This document shows, in pieces, positions 1-9,341 of a stretch of 64,000 bases of DNA; the first letter of the stretch is position 1, and the number at the start of each line of letters is the position of its first letter. This stretch comes from a virus: IMG/VR virus record IMGVR_UViG_3300044712_002337, positions 18,564 to 82,563 of that record, one strand, 5' to 3'. The notes below the pieces were generated by a model. That model was not told where the DNA came from. It saw nothing but the letters and a program-made list of their open reading frames with translations, and searched no databases. Made by a program: the position numbers and the translations under genes.

Positions 1-1173
1 GGTGTTGGTCACCCCGCGGTGCTGGTTGGCGTAGGCGCCGCGGGTGCGGGTGGCCCAGGTCGACTCGCACGACCCGGCGCACTGGAACCGGCACCCGCTG
101 GCGTACTCGTAGGCGGCCTTGGCGGCCGGGTCGAAGGTGACGCCGGCGGCGAACGGGGTGCCGCTGCCCGGGGCGGACGGCTTGCGGATGGACAGGTTGG
201 TGACGCCGGTGAACGTGGCGTCCGCCGGGAGCCGCTTGCACCCGACCAGGGTGAACGAGCCGGCGGTGAACGCCGGGTTCGAGTCGGCCACCGTCACGTC
301 GAACGTCGTCGTGTTGGCGCCGGCGTCGTAGACGGGGGTGGTGGCGGACGTCACCTGCTGGGAGACGACGACCGAGTTACAGGTGCCGGTGAAGGTGACC
401 CGGTGGGTGCCGACCAGCCCGGGGTCGACCCGGAGGCCGATGCCCAGGGCCGATGTGAGGTACACCGTCACGTCCCCCGACCCGTCCCCGGTCGGCCAGC
501 CGGCGGCGTCCACCGGCGTGTCCACCCGCTTCGCCCCCGCCCACTGGTCGACGAACGCCTCCGGGCCGGTGTCGGTGCCGGACGAGAGCATCGACCCGAA
601 CGGGTTGTTCAGCCACACCTCCCAGTTCAGGTCGACCGGCCGCTCGGGCAGGCTCGGGGCGGACCAGGCGAGCTGGAACGTCTTCGCCCCGGTGCCGGCC
701 CGGTACTCGACCTCCACCTCGTACAGCGAGCCGGCGGTGAGGGCGTGGTCGCCGGTGGACACGCCCGGGGCCGACTGGTCGACGACCGTGGTCCAGGCGG
801 GGCCGCCGTCCGGGCGGATTCGCAGCCGGGCCCGGCCGTTGCGGGTGGTCAGCTTGAACGCGTGCGTCTCGGTGACCCCGGCGCGGAGGGTGCCGAGCGA
901 GCGGGCCGACCAGTCGTCCGCCGGGACGGACTGGTAGGCGGCGTCCGGGCTGCCGCCGGGCTTGCGGCCCGCCTCCCAGGCGAAGTCCAGGAGCGGCTCG
1001 CGGCGGGCGAACGCGGCCGGGCCGGTGAGGTCGGCCGTCGGGAAGTAACTGGTGAGCAGGCCGGCGGCGGCCAGCCCGCCGGGGGCGGGCCGGGCCGGGC
1101 TGGCGACGCGGGCGGGCCCGCCGCGGCGGCGGGGGGCGAACAGGCCGAGTCCGGGGGTGAGCACGCGGGGCAC
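1..1173 (-). CDS. PA14-domain virion/adhesion protein (partial)
   Basis: The minus strand is open from a GTG at 1173 to the left edge, so the C-terminus is missing. After a Gly/Ala/Pro-rich leader, residues about 35-165 look like a PA14 module: GLLTSYFPTADLTG, then LLDFAWEAG, then ARLRIRPDGGPAW and a SLYEVEVEYRAGTGAKTFQL strand. A beta-rich region follows. PA14 modules bind glycans, and the gene lies last in the fibre block, so a receptor-binding or tail-spike role is inferred. The start is uncertain because no clear Shine-Dalgarno precedes the GTG; another GTG lies three codons in. Confidence 0.7.
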   Translation of the reverse strand, partial: MPRVLTPGLGLFAPRRRGGPARVASPARPAPGGLAAAGLLTSYFPTADLTGPAAFARREPLLDFAWEAGRKPGGSPDAAYQSVPADDWSARSLGTLRAGVTETHAFKLTTRNGRARLRIRPDGGPAWTTVVDQSAPGVSTGDHALTAGSLYEVEVEYRAGTGAKTFQLAWSAPSLPERPVDLNWEVWLNNPFGSMLSSGTDTGPEAFVDQWAGAKRVDTPVDAAGWPTGDGSGDVTVYLTSALGIGLRVDPGLVGTHRVTFTGTCNSVVVSQQVTSATTPVYDAGANTTTFDVTVADSNPAFTAGSFTLVGCKRLPADATFTGVTNLSIRKPSAPGSGTPFAAGVTFDPAAKAAYEYASGCRFQCAGSCESTWATRTRGAYANQHRGVTNT

Positions 1174-1203
1174 CGGGCGGGGGGGGTGGGCGGCGGCCTT
1201 TAC

Positions 1204-1243
1204 CCCGCCCGGCCGGGCCGGGCGATTTTAAAAGGGGAAATTC
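1204..1243 (+). repeat. hairpin-TTTTAAAAGG cassette
   Basis: A GC-only stem (CCCGGCC-CGG-GGCCGGG type) is followed by ATTTTAAAAGGGGAAATTC. It points against the leftward genes and separates the G8 protein from the PA14 protein. Confidence 0.8.
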
Positions 1244-1247
1244 ACCG

Positions 1248-4139
1248 TCACAGGGCCACCGCCTTCCCGCCGGTCAGCCACGCCCGGGTGGTGGCCCCGG
1301 CCGGCATCAGCTCGCCCCCGGTCGCCCGCCCGGACGCGGCGAACTCCTGGGCGTTCGTGCGGCCGGCCGCGGTCGCCCCGTACTTCGTCACCCCGGGCCC
1401 GCCGAACGTGATGTCCGCCTCGTACACGGCGGGGGCGTCGGCCGCTTGGCCGTCCCAGTACGCCTGAAAATCATCGGTCGACACCGCCTGGTGGTTGTGG
1501 ACGAACACCTGGGCCAAGGCCATCGGAATGGCCGTGGCGTTCAGAGCGCCCGGGTCCGACTGGAGCGTCACCACGCCGGCCGTGGACCCGCCCGGCTTGA
1601 CCAGCACGCAGTCGGTGAGGACGAGCCGCTGGCGGGTCTGGGCGATGTCGCTTGTCGCTTGCGGGCCGCTGCCGGGGAACGCGACCAGCACCGGGCGGGG
1701 GGTGCGGACGGTGGCGGTGGTGACGACCAAATCCTTGTTGCGGTCCGCGCCGCCGCTCAGCCACAGGCCGATGGGCGTGAACCCGCCGGCCCAGGCGAAC
1801 GTGTCCGTCTGCACGTCGCCGTTCGTCAGTTCGATGCGGGCCCCCCACGTGTCGATGCTCATGCCGGCGTACACGAACTTCCGCAGGGTGAACCCCCGCA
1901 GGATGTACGGCGCGGCACCGCCGTAACTGCGACAGAATTCGTGCGTGTACGCCCACATCGACACCGGGCCTAACTCCATCTGCGGTTGGTCGGCCACGGC
2001 CCAGCCCGGCCCGTGGTCGAAGCTCATCCCCTTGAACGTCGCGTACCCCTCGAAGCTCAGCCCGGCGAACGGTATGGTGCCGAACGACACCGAGCGGTAT
2101 TCGACCCCGTCCGCCCCTTCGCCGACGTTCGCCCCGCGGTACAACGGGACTTTCACCAGGGCGCCCCCGCCCGGCCGCACCCCGCCCCGCTGAAGGTAGT
2201 CGGCGTGGATCAGGTGCCCCAAGTATTGCAGCCCGGAGTCCGGGTTGGTCGTGTACTGGCCCACGTTGGCCAGCACGCACCGGGTGATGCGGTGCCAACC
2301 GAGGTTGAGCATCCAGAGCCCGTTCGCGACCGCATCATCCGGCCCGCCGTGCACGTCGGTGAACGAGCAGTCGACGAAATCACACCCCACTTCGGTGCCG
2401 ATTTCCAGGCTGAGCGCGGCAGCCGTGCAGTCGTGGACGTTGCACTCGTCGAACCGCACGAAGCTGGTGTCGTGGACCGCCACCCCCCACTTCCGCCCGT
2501 CGCGGAGGCCCAGCCCTTTGAACCGGTACTGGTAGTCGCCGTGGGCGTCCGCGTCCGTGCCGGTCAGCCGGTTGAGCACCGCGACGAACTGCGGAACGGT
2601 TCCGGCGCTCGTCAGGGTGAACGGGCCGCTCCCCGTCACCGTCACCTGACCGGCCCCGAACAGGGAATCGAGGGCTGCCTGAATGTTGGTCCGGAGGGTG
2701 GCCGGAGTCGCGCTCCACGCGATTTCGGCGGTCTGCTGAGACCGCCCGGCCGGGCTCACGTACATCAGGCGGAACGTGCCGCCGGTGACGGTGCCGCCAA
2801 ACGTGAGCGTCGATACTAGCGGGTCTGTGGCAACCGGCCCGGAGCAGTGGTGCAAATGCCACGCGTACCGGCCCTTCTGGTTCGGTCCGTACTTGGTCAG
2901 CAGCCCGTTCGCGGCCACAGCCCCGGAATCCGGCTCGGGTCCGGCGTGATTCGCGGTGCGGCCCAGGCTGTCCAGAAACACGTACTCGGCTTCGACCGCC
3001 ACCCGGCCGGTGAACAAGACGTGCCCGCGGGTGCCGGCCGGGTTCGCCGACCGCACGACGACGTTGCGGTGCGGGTTGATGACGTGGCACCGGAACCGGG
3101 GGGTGCCGTCCAGGTCGTAGGCCCCGGCGTGGTCGTCTTCGAGCGGGGCGGCAAAGCTCACCACGCTCCCGCTGATCCCGGTGATGGTCCTCTCTTCCGG
3201 GCGGAACGGGAAGCCGAACGACTCGCTGTGCCCGAAGTGGTAGACGGGCTCGGTGGACAGAATCGCGATGCGGTCACCCACCCGCCACCCGGTCGGCTCA
3301 AATTCCAGGGTGACGCTCGTGTGCCCGGCCATCGGGTCGGTCGTGACCCGCAGCTGGTCGGCCCGCGTTCGGCGGGCCGCCCCGCCGAACCGGACGGTCG
3401 ATGTGTCCATGGCGATCAGCCCGCGGCCGAGTTGCAGCGGGTCGACGTACCGGTCCGGGAGGGCGGTGTCGCGGAACGTGAGCGTGGCCGTGTGCGAGGC
3501 GTCGACACGGGCCGACGAACTGCCCATCTCATAAACGCCGTCGTCGAGTACGAACACGTCGTCGGCGACCAGTTCCGTCGTGGCGTCCGTGGCGAACTTC
3601 AGGTGCCCGCCGGTGTACACCATGACCGACCGGCAGGCGGCGTTCGTGTTCCGCAAGGTGACGGTGTGCCCGGCAATCACCACGTCCGTGCCGGCGGTGG
3701 GCACCACACCCCCGACCCACGTCGTGGTCTCGTCCCAGAACCCGGACTGTGCGGACAGGGTGCGGGCCGCCCCCAGCCGCAGCGGGAACCCTTCCCCGTG
3801 GTGGGCCATGCCGAACGGCAGCACGTCGGCGGTCAGCGGGGCGTTGCCGACGCCCGCCGCGGTGGCCGCGTTCGCCGTCAGGGCGAGCGTGACGGCCTCC
3901 GTCGGGGACACGCCCCGGGACAGCGTGTACTGCAGCACCGCCGACCCGGAGCCGGCCGAATAGGTGGCGGTCACGGCCCCGCCGGTCGCGGTCAGCGTCG
4001 GCACGGCCGCGTGGGTGACAGACCGGTCGAACGTCAGCCGCAGGGTCTGCGGGTCGCCGTGGTGGGCCGGCCACAGGGCCGCCACCCGCAGCCGCGGGCG
4101 GGGCGGGCGCTTGGCTGCGCCGGGGCTGAACGGGGGCAC
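1248..4139 (-). CDS. G8-domain, right-handed beta-helix tail fibre/depolymerase-like protein
   Basis: 963 residues. An N-terminal Ig/SwmB-like segment (LRLTFDRSVTHAAVPTLTATGG) precedes a G8-type domain at about 130-210 (SGFWDETTTWVGGVVPTAGT, VVIAGHTVTLRN). A long parallel beta-helix follows, with repeated V-x-x-C-x-F strands. About residues 440-540 look like a separate inserted beta domain (GTFRLMYVSPAGRSQQTAEI). G8 plus beta-helix is the architecture of the CEMIP/TMEM2 hyaluronan-degrading group, so a glycan-cleaving spike is plausible; no catalytic residues are assigned. GTG start; the upstream gene stops three bases before it. Confidence 0.75.
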   Translation of the reverse strand: MPPFSPGAAKRPPRPRLRVAALWPAHHGDPQTLRLTFDRSVTHAAVPTLTATGGAVTATYSAGSGSAVLQYTLSRGVSPTEAVTLALTANAATAAGVGNAPLTADVLPFGMAHHGEGFPLRLGAARTLSAQSGFWDETTTWVGGVVPTAGTDVVIAGHTVTLRNTNAACRSVMVYTGGHLKFATDATTELVADDVFVLDDGVYEMGSSSARVDASHTATLTFRDTALPDRYVDPLQLGRGLIAMDTSTVRFGGAARRTRADQLRVTTDPMAGHTSVTLEFEPTGWRVGDRIAILSTEPVYHFGHSESFGFPFRPEERTITGISGSVVSFAAPLEDDHAGAYDLDGTPRFRCHVINPHRNVVVRSANPAGTRGHVLFTGRVAVEAEYVFLDSLGRTANHAGPEPDSGAVAANGLLTKYGPNQKGRYAWHLHHCSGPVATDPLVSTLTFGGTVTGGTFRLMYVSPAGRSQQTAEIAWSATPATLRTNIQAALDSLFGAGQVTVTGSGPFTLTSAGTVPQFVAVLNRLTGTDADAHGDYQYRFKGLGLRDGRKWGVAVHDTSFVRFDECNVHDCTAAALSLEIGTEVGCDFVDCSFTDVHGGPDDAVANGLWMLNLGWHRITRCVLANVGQYTTNPDSGLQYLGHLIHADYLQRGGVRPGGGALVKVPLYRGANVGEGADGVEYRSVSFGTIPFAGLSFEGYATFKGMSFDHGPGWAVADQPQMELGPVSMWAYTHEFCRSYGGAAPYILRGFTLRKFVYAGMSIDTWGARIELTNGDVQTDTFAWAGGFTPIGLWLSGGADRNKDLVVTTATVRTPRPVLVAFPGSGPQATSDIAQTRQRLVLTDCVLVKPGGSTAGVVTLQSDPGALNATAIPMALAQVFVHNHQAVSTDDFQAYWDGQAADAPAVYEADITFGGPGVTKYGATAAGRTNAQEFAASGRATGGELMPAGATTRAWLTGGKAVAL

Positions 4140-4142
4140 GGG

Positions 4143-4460
4143 TCAATCTCGCAGTACGAGTAGGAACCGGGCGATGACCACGAGGCTGTCCGCCATGCTC
4201 TGCACGGCCGTCAGGGCTTCCAGCTTTTCCGGCGAGTCGGGGGTGGCCATCAGCTCGGCCACGAGGTCCGGGCTCGACACCTCGGCCGCGTCGGTTGGTC
4301 CCCACGCCGTGGCGTTGGCCGGACAGGGCGTGAAGGACGCGGTGTACTGGTTCGTCGTCCGGTTCACGTCGATACAGACGCGGCGGACGCCGAGCCGGTC
4401 CGGAACGAATCCGGTGGACGGCGGGACGGTGTACGACTCGGGGTTGGGAATCGGAATCAC
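4143..4460 (-). CDS. small hypothetical protein between fibre genes
   Basis: 105 residues, family not recognised. It begins PIPNPESYTVPPSTGFVP and ends in a hydrophobic helix (SMADSLVVIARFLLVLRD). The GTG start has the leader CCGGAGCCCCC, nearly the same as the leader before the capsid gene. Its position between a fibre and the G8 spike suggests a fibre-assembly or connector protein, as inference only. Confidence 0.75.
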   Translation of the reverse strand: MIPIPNPESYTVPPSTGFVPDRLGVRRVCIDVNRTTNQYTASFTPCPANATAWGPTDAAEVSSPDLVAELMATPDSPEKLEALTAVQSMADSLVVIARFLLVLRD

Positions 4461-4471
4461 GGGGGCTCCGG

Positions 4472-4768
4472 TCAGCGGATGACGTCGACCATCGCCTTGA
4501 TGGGCGGGGCGGTGACGCCGGCCAAGTCGGCCGGGGTGAGGAAGGCGGCATCGAGCACGTCCATTGCCGCCAGCAGGCTCTGTACCTTTTGGGCGGACAG
4601 GTGGTTCAGGTCGCCGGCCCCCTGGTAGTCCGGGTCGGTCAGGGTCGCCACCCCGAGCGACTCCAGCCGGGCGCGGGTGGCCTTCAGGTCGAACACGGTG
4701 TCGTACAGGGCGCGGATTTGCTGCACCTCGGTCGACAGGGCGTTCATCTGCTGGGGGGTGATGGGCAC
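4472..4768 (-). CDS. small helical hypothetical protein
   Basis: 98 residues, predicted mostly helical (QQMNALSTEVQQIRALYDTV, KVQSLLAAMDVLDAAFL). It is followed after 11 bases by the 105-residue protein, so the two are probably cotranslated. Length and helical content would suit a fibre chaperone, but nothing proves this. Confidence 0.75.
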   Translation of the reverse strand: MPITPQQMNALSTEVQQIRALYDTVFDLKATRARLESLGVATLTDPDYQGAGDLNHLSAQKVQSLLAAMDVLDAAFLTPADLAGVTAPPIKAMVDVIR

Positions 4769-4788
4769 GATAGCCTCTGTGGTTGGGG

Positions 4789-7176
4789 TTAGGTAAGGGT
4801 GACGGTCCCGGTGCGGACGGTGCCGCCCGAGTCCTTCAGTTTGATGACAAGGTTGCCGCTACCGTCGGTGTAGAACGCGACGGAGCCGTTCGGGAGTAGG
4901 GCGTTGTCGGGGGCGGCGGCGTGGGCCGGGAACACCGGGTACCCCCGGCTGCCGTCGGTGACGCCGCGAAGGTACTCGCGGGCAGCGGTGTCATTCACCT
5001 CATGGACGGCCCGGCCTTTTCGGGTGGCGTCGGTCGATTCCGCCCACTCAGCCCGCCACGCGGCCTGTCGGCGGTTGGTGGTGGACGAGTCTTCCCACAG
5101 ACCGACGGTCGAACTGTTGGCCGGAACGCTCACCCGGTAGCCGGTGCCGCCGGGGGTCATTACGGAGAAGGCGGGGAACGTCTGAGAGTTCGCGGGCCAA
5201 CATTCCACGGACGTTCCGACTGCCACATTGCTATCAGAATGTCGGCGACCGAACTGAACCCGGTAGTCACCGCCCCCGCCCGGATTCGGGGTGAGGATTA
5301 TATTCTGGCCACCGCCACCGGCGTAGAAAACGAGATGACCAGTCACGGCACCGATAATCGTCTCGTCGCTATTCGGGGTGACGTCCAACCCGTTCCCGCT
5401 GTCACTGCGACTGATGCGGAACCGCCCGCCCCCGTCGTCGGTCGTGAAGGCATAACTTCGTCCGATTGGGCGAAGGACTAGCGACGGGTTGTCACCCCCG
5501 GTTATCTCCAACTTGTCCACCCCGTTCGCGACCGCCCGGAGCAGGGGAGCCGTCTGCCCGGTCGCGGCCCGCAGTTCCAACGGCACGTCGGTCGACGCCT
5601 GCGCCGTCGCGGTCAGGTGGACGCCGCTACCGGCGTAGACCAGAGCGGCGGCCCCGCCGAACGCGCCGGAGTTGTTGAACTGAACTTGTCCGCCCGCCCC
5701 GCCGGCCACCCCCACCGGCAGCACTTCCCACCGGCTCATCGCCCCCCGGTACCGAAGCAACACCTTCCCACGGGCGTTCAGGGTCAAGGCGGCCCCGCCC
5801 GGAATCAGGAACCGGTTGGCCGCCGTGCTGGACGCCGAGTCGTCGGCCAGGACGAGGGGGTTGGTGCCGACGTTCCAAATTTCCGCAATCTGCCCGTCCA
5901 CCTGCCCGATGCTCAGGCCGGTTAGCGTGCGGCTGGCGTCGGTGGATACGGCGTAAAACATCGCCACCGGCGGCGCCCAATCGTTCTGGTCGCTGGTGAT
6001 TTGGGCCGGGGTGAGCGGGACGGAGCGGAGGGTGCCGCCGCCGGTCCCCGCAAAATTCTCGATGCTCAGCACCCGTGGGGCCACCCGCGAGAGAGCGGTG
6101 TCTACCCCCGAAATGGTGACCCCGTTCGACCACTCGATCCGGCCGTCCGACGACAGGGATAAATCGGAACCATTTAAACAGGTGATGTGGTCCGTCGGCG
6201 TGACACTCGGCCCGACGCCTCCCCCCGTCACGCCGAGTACCCCGCCGTACCCGACGCTCACGCCCTGTGTTCCGGCCGTGCCGTGGATGTAAACCACGTC
6301 AAGCGATGACGCATCGGCACGAGTCACCCCAACGGCGGAACCGGTCGCGTGGATAAGCCGAAGAACCCCGGACCTCGACTCAACCTTTCCGTTCGTCCCA
6401 TCGTGACTGATTTCTAACGTGTCCGTGCCGGGTGCCCCGCCCGGCTGGTCCACCGCCAGCACGCCGGTGTTCGCGTTATACCGCACGTCACCAGTCTTCG
6501 GCCCCAAGTCGCCGGTGGCGTCCGGGAACAGGCCGACGTAGCAGGTGGTGTCGGTGCCGGCGTCGGCCACGGTGATCTGCGTCGGCACGCCCCCGCCGCC
6601 GCCGTCAACAGCGGCGTATTGGCTGATATACCAGCGGGTAGCCCCCACTTTGACCGCCGTCGCCCACTCATACTGATTAAGCGTGATACTCCCGGTCGCC
6701 CCGGTGCCCACCGACACCAGCGCGTCACTGGCGATCGCGACTGTGACCGCCCCGACCGAGTCGTTGGCGAACGCCAACACCGCCCCGACCGGGTACGCCA
6801 CCGAGGCGTTCGCGGGGACGGTGAACGTGCGGGCGCTGACGTCGCTGGCCGGGTGGTACAGGCACTTGCCGTTGTCGGCCAGCACCGCCGTGTAGTCGGC
6901 CGACTGGCTGTTCAGCGGCACCCCGCGGAACCCGACGGCGGTCGTGCCGTCGGCCGTGCAGTTGGTCAGGGTGCCCGAGCTGGGGGTGCCCAGGGCCGGC
7001 GTCACCAGCGTCTTGTTCGAGAGCGTCTGGGCGGCGGCGGTGGTGACCACCCCCATCCCGGCGAGGGCGTCGTCCAGCGACACCTCGTTCCGGGACCCGC
7101 CCTTGGAGCACGGGAAGACGGTGGCCCCGGTGACGGTGGACGGGGTGAGCGGCGTCGCGGTGGGGAAGACGGGCAT
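4789..7176 (-). CDS. tail fibre protein with LSNKTL repeat motif
   Basis: 795 residues. The N-terminal third carries the phage-fibre signature AQTLSNKTLVTPALGTPSSG followed by TLTNCTADG, seen in many tail fibres. The rest is Gly/Ser/Thr-rich beta repeats, and the last 100 residues (NLVIKLKDSGGTVRTGTVTL) look like a trimeric tip. ATG start. It lies directly after the spike-base and 44-aa genes in the leftward operon. A receptor-binding or side-fibre role is inferred. Confidence 0.8.
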   Translation of the reverse strand: MPVFPTATPLTPSTVTGATVFPCSKGGSRNEVSLDDALAGMGVVTTAAAQTLSNKTLVTPALGTPSSGTLTNCTADGTTAVGFRGVPLNSQSADYTAVLADNGKCLYHPASDVSARTFTVPANASVAYPVGAVLAFANDSVGAVTVAIASDALVSVGTGATGSITLNQYEWATAVKVGATRWYISQYAAVDGGGGGVPTQITVADAGTDTTCYVGLFPDATGDLGPKTGDVRYNANTGVLAVDQPGGAPGTDTLEISHDGTNGKVESRSGVLRLIHATGSAVGVTRADASSLDVVYIHGTAGTQGVSVGYGGVLGVTGGGVGPSVTPTDHITCLNGSDLSLSSDGRIEWSNGVTISGVDTALSRVAPRVLSIENFAGTGGGTLRSVPLTPAQITSDQNDWAPPVAMFYAVSTDASRTLTGLSIGQVDGQIAEIWNVGTNPLVLADDSASSTAANRFLIPGGAALTLNARGKVLLRYRGAMSRWEVLPVGVAGGAGGQVQFNNSGAFGGAAALVYAGSGVHLTATAQASTDVPLELRAATGQTAPLLRAVANGVDKLEITGGDNPSLVLRPIGRSYAFTTDDGGGRFRISRSDSGNGLDVTPNSDETIIGAVTGHLVFYAGGGGQNIILTPNPGGGGDYRVQFGRRHSDSNVAVGTSVECWPANSQTFPAFSVMTPGGTGYRVSVPANSSTVGLWEDSSTTNRRQAAWRAEWAESTDATRKGRAVHEVNDTAAREYLRGVTDGSRGYPVFPAHAAAPDNALLPNGSVAFYTDGSGNLVIKLKDSGGTVRTGTVTLT

Positions 7177-7188
7177 GGGCGACCGGGG

Positions 7189-7323
7189 TTACGAGGGCCA
7201 GGACAGGGGGGTGGCGTCCGGCCACGCGGCCGGGGTGGCGTCCGGCCACCCCAGGGCGGCCGGGGCGGGGGGCGACCCGCCGCGGCGGCGGAGCAGGGTG
7301 AGCAGGAGGCCGAGGCCGAGCAT
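7189..7323 (-). CDS. 44-aa protein with hydrophobic N-terminus and WPDAT repeat
   Basis: Starts MLGLGLLLTLLRRRGG, a possible short membrane or signal segment. It then carries a repeat: GWPDATPAAWPDATPLSWPS. The ATG overlaps the stop of the upstream gene (TGATG), so it is translationally coupled. Function unknown; a virion or membrane micro-protein is possible. Confidence 0.55.
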   Translation of the reverse strand: MLGLGLLLTLLRRRGGSPPAPAALGWPDATPAAWPDATPLSWPS

Positions 7324-7592
7324 CAGCGGATTCCGTGCAGGCCGGTGGCGGTGGTGCCGGTGGCGAGCACCCGCCGCACCCGCACCGGCAGGAGGAAGGC
7401 GTCGGGGACGGTCCAGGCGTCGGTCAGCCCGTCCACCCCCTCGAACGCCACCGCCCCGCCGGCGGTCACGTACACGCTCCGCAGCGGCGGGTCGTAGGTG
7501 GTGGCGTCGCTCGGGGTGACGGCCACCGACCCGAACCCGGGGGACTCGGGGGCGTTGCCGGACACCTGGTAGTCGGACGGGGAGAAGGACAT
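7323..7592 (-). CDS. head-spike-base-like small virion protein
   Basis: 89 residues starting MSFSPSDYQVSGNAPESPGF. The C-terminus FLLPVRVRRVLATGTTATGL matches the ending typical of the RCAP_Rcc01079 'spike base' family of gene transfer agents and phages (PVR-x-RV-x-ATGTTAT), as remembered. The middle YVTAGGAVAFEGVDG also fits a small beta protein. ATG start after ACCCCGAGGCCCCC. It lies just after the capsid terminator, so its expression can be uncoupled from the capsid. Confidence 0.7.
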   Translation of the reverse strand: MSFSPSDYQVSGNAPESPGFGSVAVTPSDATTYDPPLRSVYVTAGGAVAFEGVDGLTDAWTVPDAFLLPVRVRRVLATGTTATGLHGIR

Positions 7593-7625
7593 GGGGGCCT
7601 CGGGGTGGGGTCGCCCGCCCCTACC

Positions 7626-7661
7626 CCGCCCGGCCGGGCCGGGCGACGTGAAAAGGGGAAC
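7626..7661 (+). repeat. degenerate hairpin cassette
   Basis: Stem of the CCCGGCC type identical to the copy at 1204-1224, but the tail is GACGTGAAAAGGGGAA rather than ATTTTAAAAGGGG. Confidence 0.55.
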
Positions 7662-7669
7662 GCCCCCCA

Positions 7670-7699
7670 CGAAAAAGGGGAGGGCCCCTGCCCTCCCCC
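7670..7699 (-). terminator. rho-independent terminator after capsid gene
   Basis: On the minus strand an 8-bp perfect stem GGGGAGGG/CCCTCCCC with a 6-base loop is followed by TTTTT. It lies 30 bases past the capsid stop. Confidence 0.8.
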
Positions 7700-7729
7700 G
7701 TCTCAACCCCGTGCGGGCCCCGCGGGCGG

Positions 7730-8719
7730 TTACGCCTGGCCGAGGAGCAGGTGCCGCTCGTCCAGCGCCCCCACCCCCCACTTGGCCCGCCCGTACCACC
7801 CCTTCTTGTCCTCCTTGTGGAGGGTGGGGTCCTCGTGGATTTCGATGTTCATGCCCACCGGCATGACCACCTTGTCCTTGTGCCGGGTGTCCACCCCGAC
7901 CACCAGGTTGGTCTTCGAGTTGGTGAACGTCCCGCCCAGGGTGTCGTCCCAGTACTTCTGGTACACCCCGTCCGGCCCGAGCTCGTCGATGTCCACGTAC
8001 TCCACCTTGGCGAACCCGAGAATCTTGCCGTCCTCGGCGTCCAGGATGTCGGTGCGGTACATGTCCCCGATGTCGGTGGCGGCCAGGTACAGGATGGTCT
8101 CCCGCAGCTCCGGGCTCATGTACAGCCGGTTCATCCGGTACCCCCGCTTGGAGGTGTACTTCTGCCCGGCCCGCCGCATCTTCGTCTGCATCTGCCCCTG
8201 CAGCTTGAGGGAGAAGGTGCCGGCGGTGGCGGCGGTGTCGACCACCAGGAACCCGCGGTCGTGGGCGGTCTTGAGCACCAGGTGGAACACGTCGTCGTTC
8301 ATCGACATCTGCCACCCGGCGGCCATCCCGTCCAGGGCCCGGGCGATGACGTCGAAGTCCCCCCGGCGGACGCTCTCCAGCGGCACCCCGATGGTGTTCC
8401 CCCGCATGCTCATGGGGATGCGGAGGTTGTCGCTCTCCACCATCCGCTGCGGGATGTCCCCGATGCGGGGGATGTAGAACGCCTTGAACTCCCCCATGTC
8501 CTTGTTCCAGAACAGGTCCTTGGGGTAGTACACGTCGGCGAACTCGTCCGTCGGGCGGACGGTGGCCAGCTCGCCGAACAGGGCGTCCTGGAAAATCTGC
8601 TCCTTCACGTACCCGCCGACGGCCTCGGCCACGGCCGGCTCGGCCGCCGCCGCCACGGCCAGGTCGGCCGACGCGCTGTCCTTGAGCAGGGCGATGAACT
8701 CTTCGGGTTTCTCGAACAC
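7730..8719 (-). CDS. major capsid protein (HK97-fold candidate)
   Basis: 329 residues, a usual size for a capsid protein. A helical N-arm (IALLKDSASADLAVAAAAEP) leads into mixed alpha/beta sequence with RMNRLYMSPELRETILYLAA and a C-terminal VVGVDTRHKDKVVMPVGMNI strand region. It lies downstream of portal, protease-scaffold and decoration genes and just before a strong terminator, the standard place for the capsid gene. GTG start with GGAG seven bases upstream. The fold is inferred from context. Confidence 0.75.
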   Translation of the reverse strand: MFEKPEEFIALLKDSASADLAVAAAAEPAVAEAVGGYVKEQIFQDALFGELATVRPTDEFADVYYPKDLFWNKDMGEFKAFYIPRIGDIPQRMVESDNLRIPMSMRGNTIGVPLESVRRGDFDVIARALDGMAAGWQMSMNDDVFHLVLKTAHDRGFLVVDTAATAGTFSLKLQGQMQTKMRRAGQKYTSKRGYRMNRLYMSPELRETILYLAATDIGDMYRTDILDAEDGKILGFAKVEYVDIDELGPDGVYQKYWDDTLGGTFTNSKTNLVVGVDTRHKDKVVMPVGMNIEIHEDPTLHKEDKKGWYGRAKWGVGALDERHLLLGQA

Positions 8720-8787
8720 GGGGGCTCCGGGGGCGTGAAGCCCCTTCTGTGTGGGTGGGGCGGGCGGGGCCCGCCGGGAGGGTGTGT

Positions 8788-8825
8788 GACTTCGCTCTTT
8801 TAACGCGGGCGGGTTCGCCGCCCGG
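8788..8825 (-). repeat. degenerate hairpin cassette upstream of capsid gene
   Basis: GACTTCGCTCTTTTAACG next to a GCGGGCGG-GTTC-GCCGCCCG hairpin. On the minus strand the hairpin comes first and the tail reads towards the capsid gene. Confidence 0.55.
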
Positions 8826-8848
8826 GGGGTGCGGGGGCCGGCCCCCGC

Positions 8849-9328
8849 TTAGAAGGCCTTCACCTGCAGCAGGGCGTACCCGTCGCTGTCCTTGGTCGAC
8901 TTCCACTTGCCGACCACCCCGTTGCCGTTCACGCTGGCCGTGCCGAACGTCGAGTCGGCCGCCAGGTAGGCGTCCCCTTCGAGGGCCGGGGTGCCGGTGA
9001 TTTTGTTCGTCCACACCTCGCACCACTCGCCGATGGCGACCGGCTCGCCGACGTTCGTGTCGGTCGGCTTGAAGCTGGACCGCGGGTAGGTGGACAGGTC
9101 GACGTTCTTCACCTGGTTCAGGGCGACGCCCAGGAACTTGGTGCCGCTCGGCGGGGCGCCGGCGTACGCGGCGGCCACCAGCCGCTGGCCGTCCAGCGCC
9201 TGGCCGACCCCGCCGCCGGACGGCTGGGAGGCCTTCAGAATCATCGCGCAGCCGTCGTCGGCCACGGCGTCGGTGACGTACCGCGTGTTCTCCGGGGCGA
9301 ACGGGCGGTAGTGGGCTTTGCGGGCCAT
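8849..9328 (-). CDS. putative capsid decoration/stabilisation protein
   Basis: 159 residues: Gly/Ala-rich beta protein (FLGVALNQVKNVDLSTYP, GEWCEVWTNKITGTPALEGD) ending GYALLQVKAF. Similar small beta proteins (DUF2190 or gpD type) lie between the scaffold/protease and capsid genes in many phages, and this gene is exactly there. No direct family signature was identified, so the call rests on position and composition. Confidence 0.55.
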   Translation of the reverse strand: MARKAHYRPFAPENTRYVTDAVADDGCAMILKASQPSGGGVGQALDGQRLVAAAYAGAPPSGTKFLGVALNQVKNVDLSTYPRSSFKPTDTNVGEPVAIGEWCEVWTNKITGTPALEGDAYLAADSTFGTASVNGNGVVGKWKSTKDSDGYALLQVKAF

Positions 9329-9341
9329 GGGGTGCGGGTCC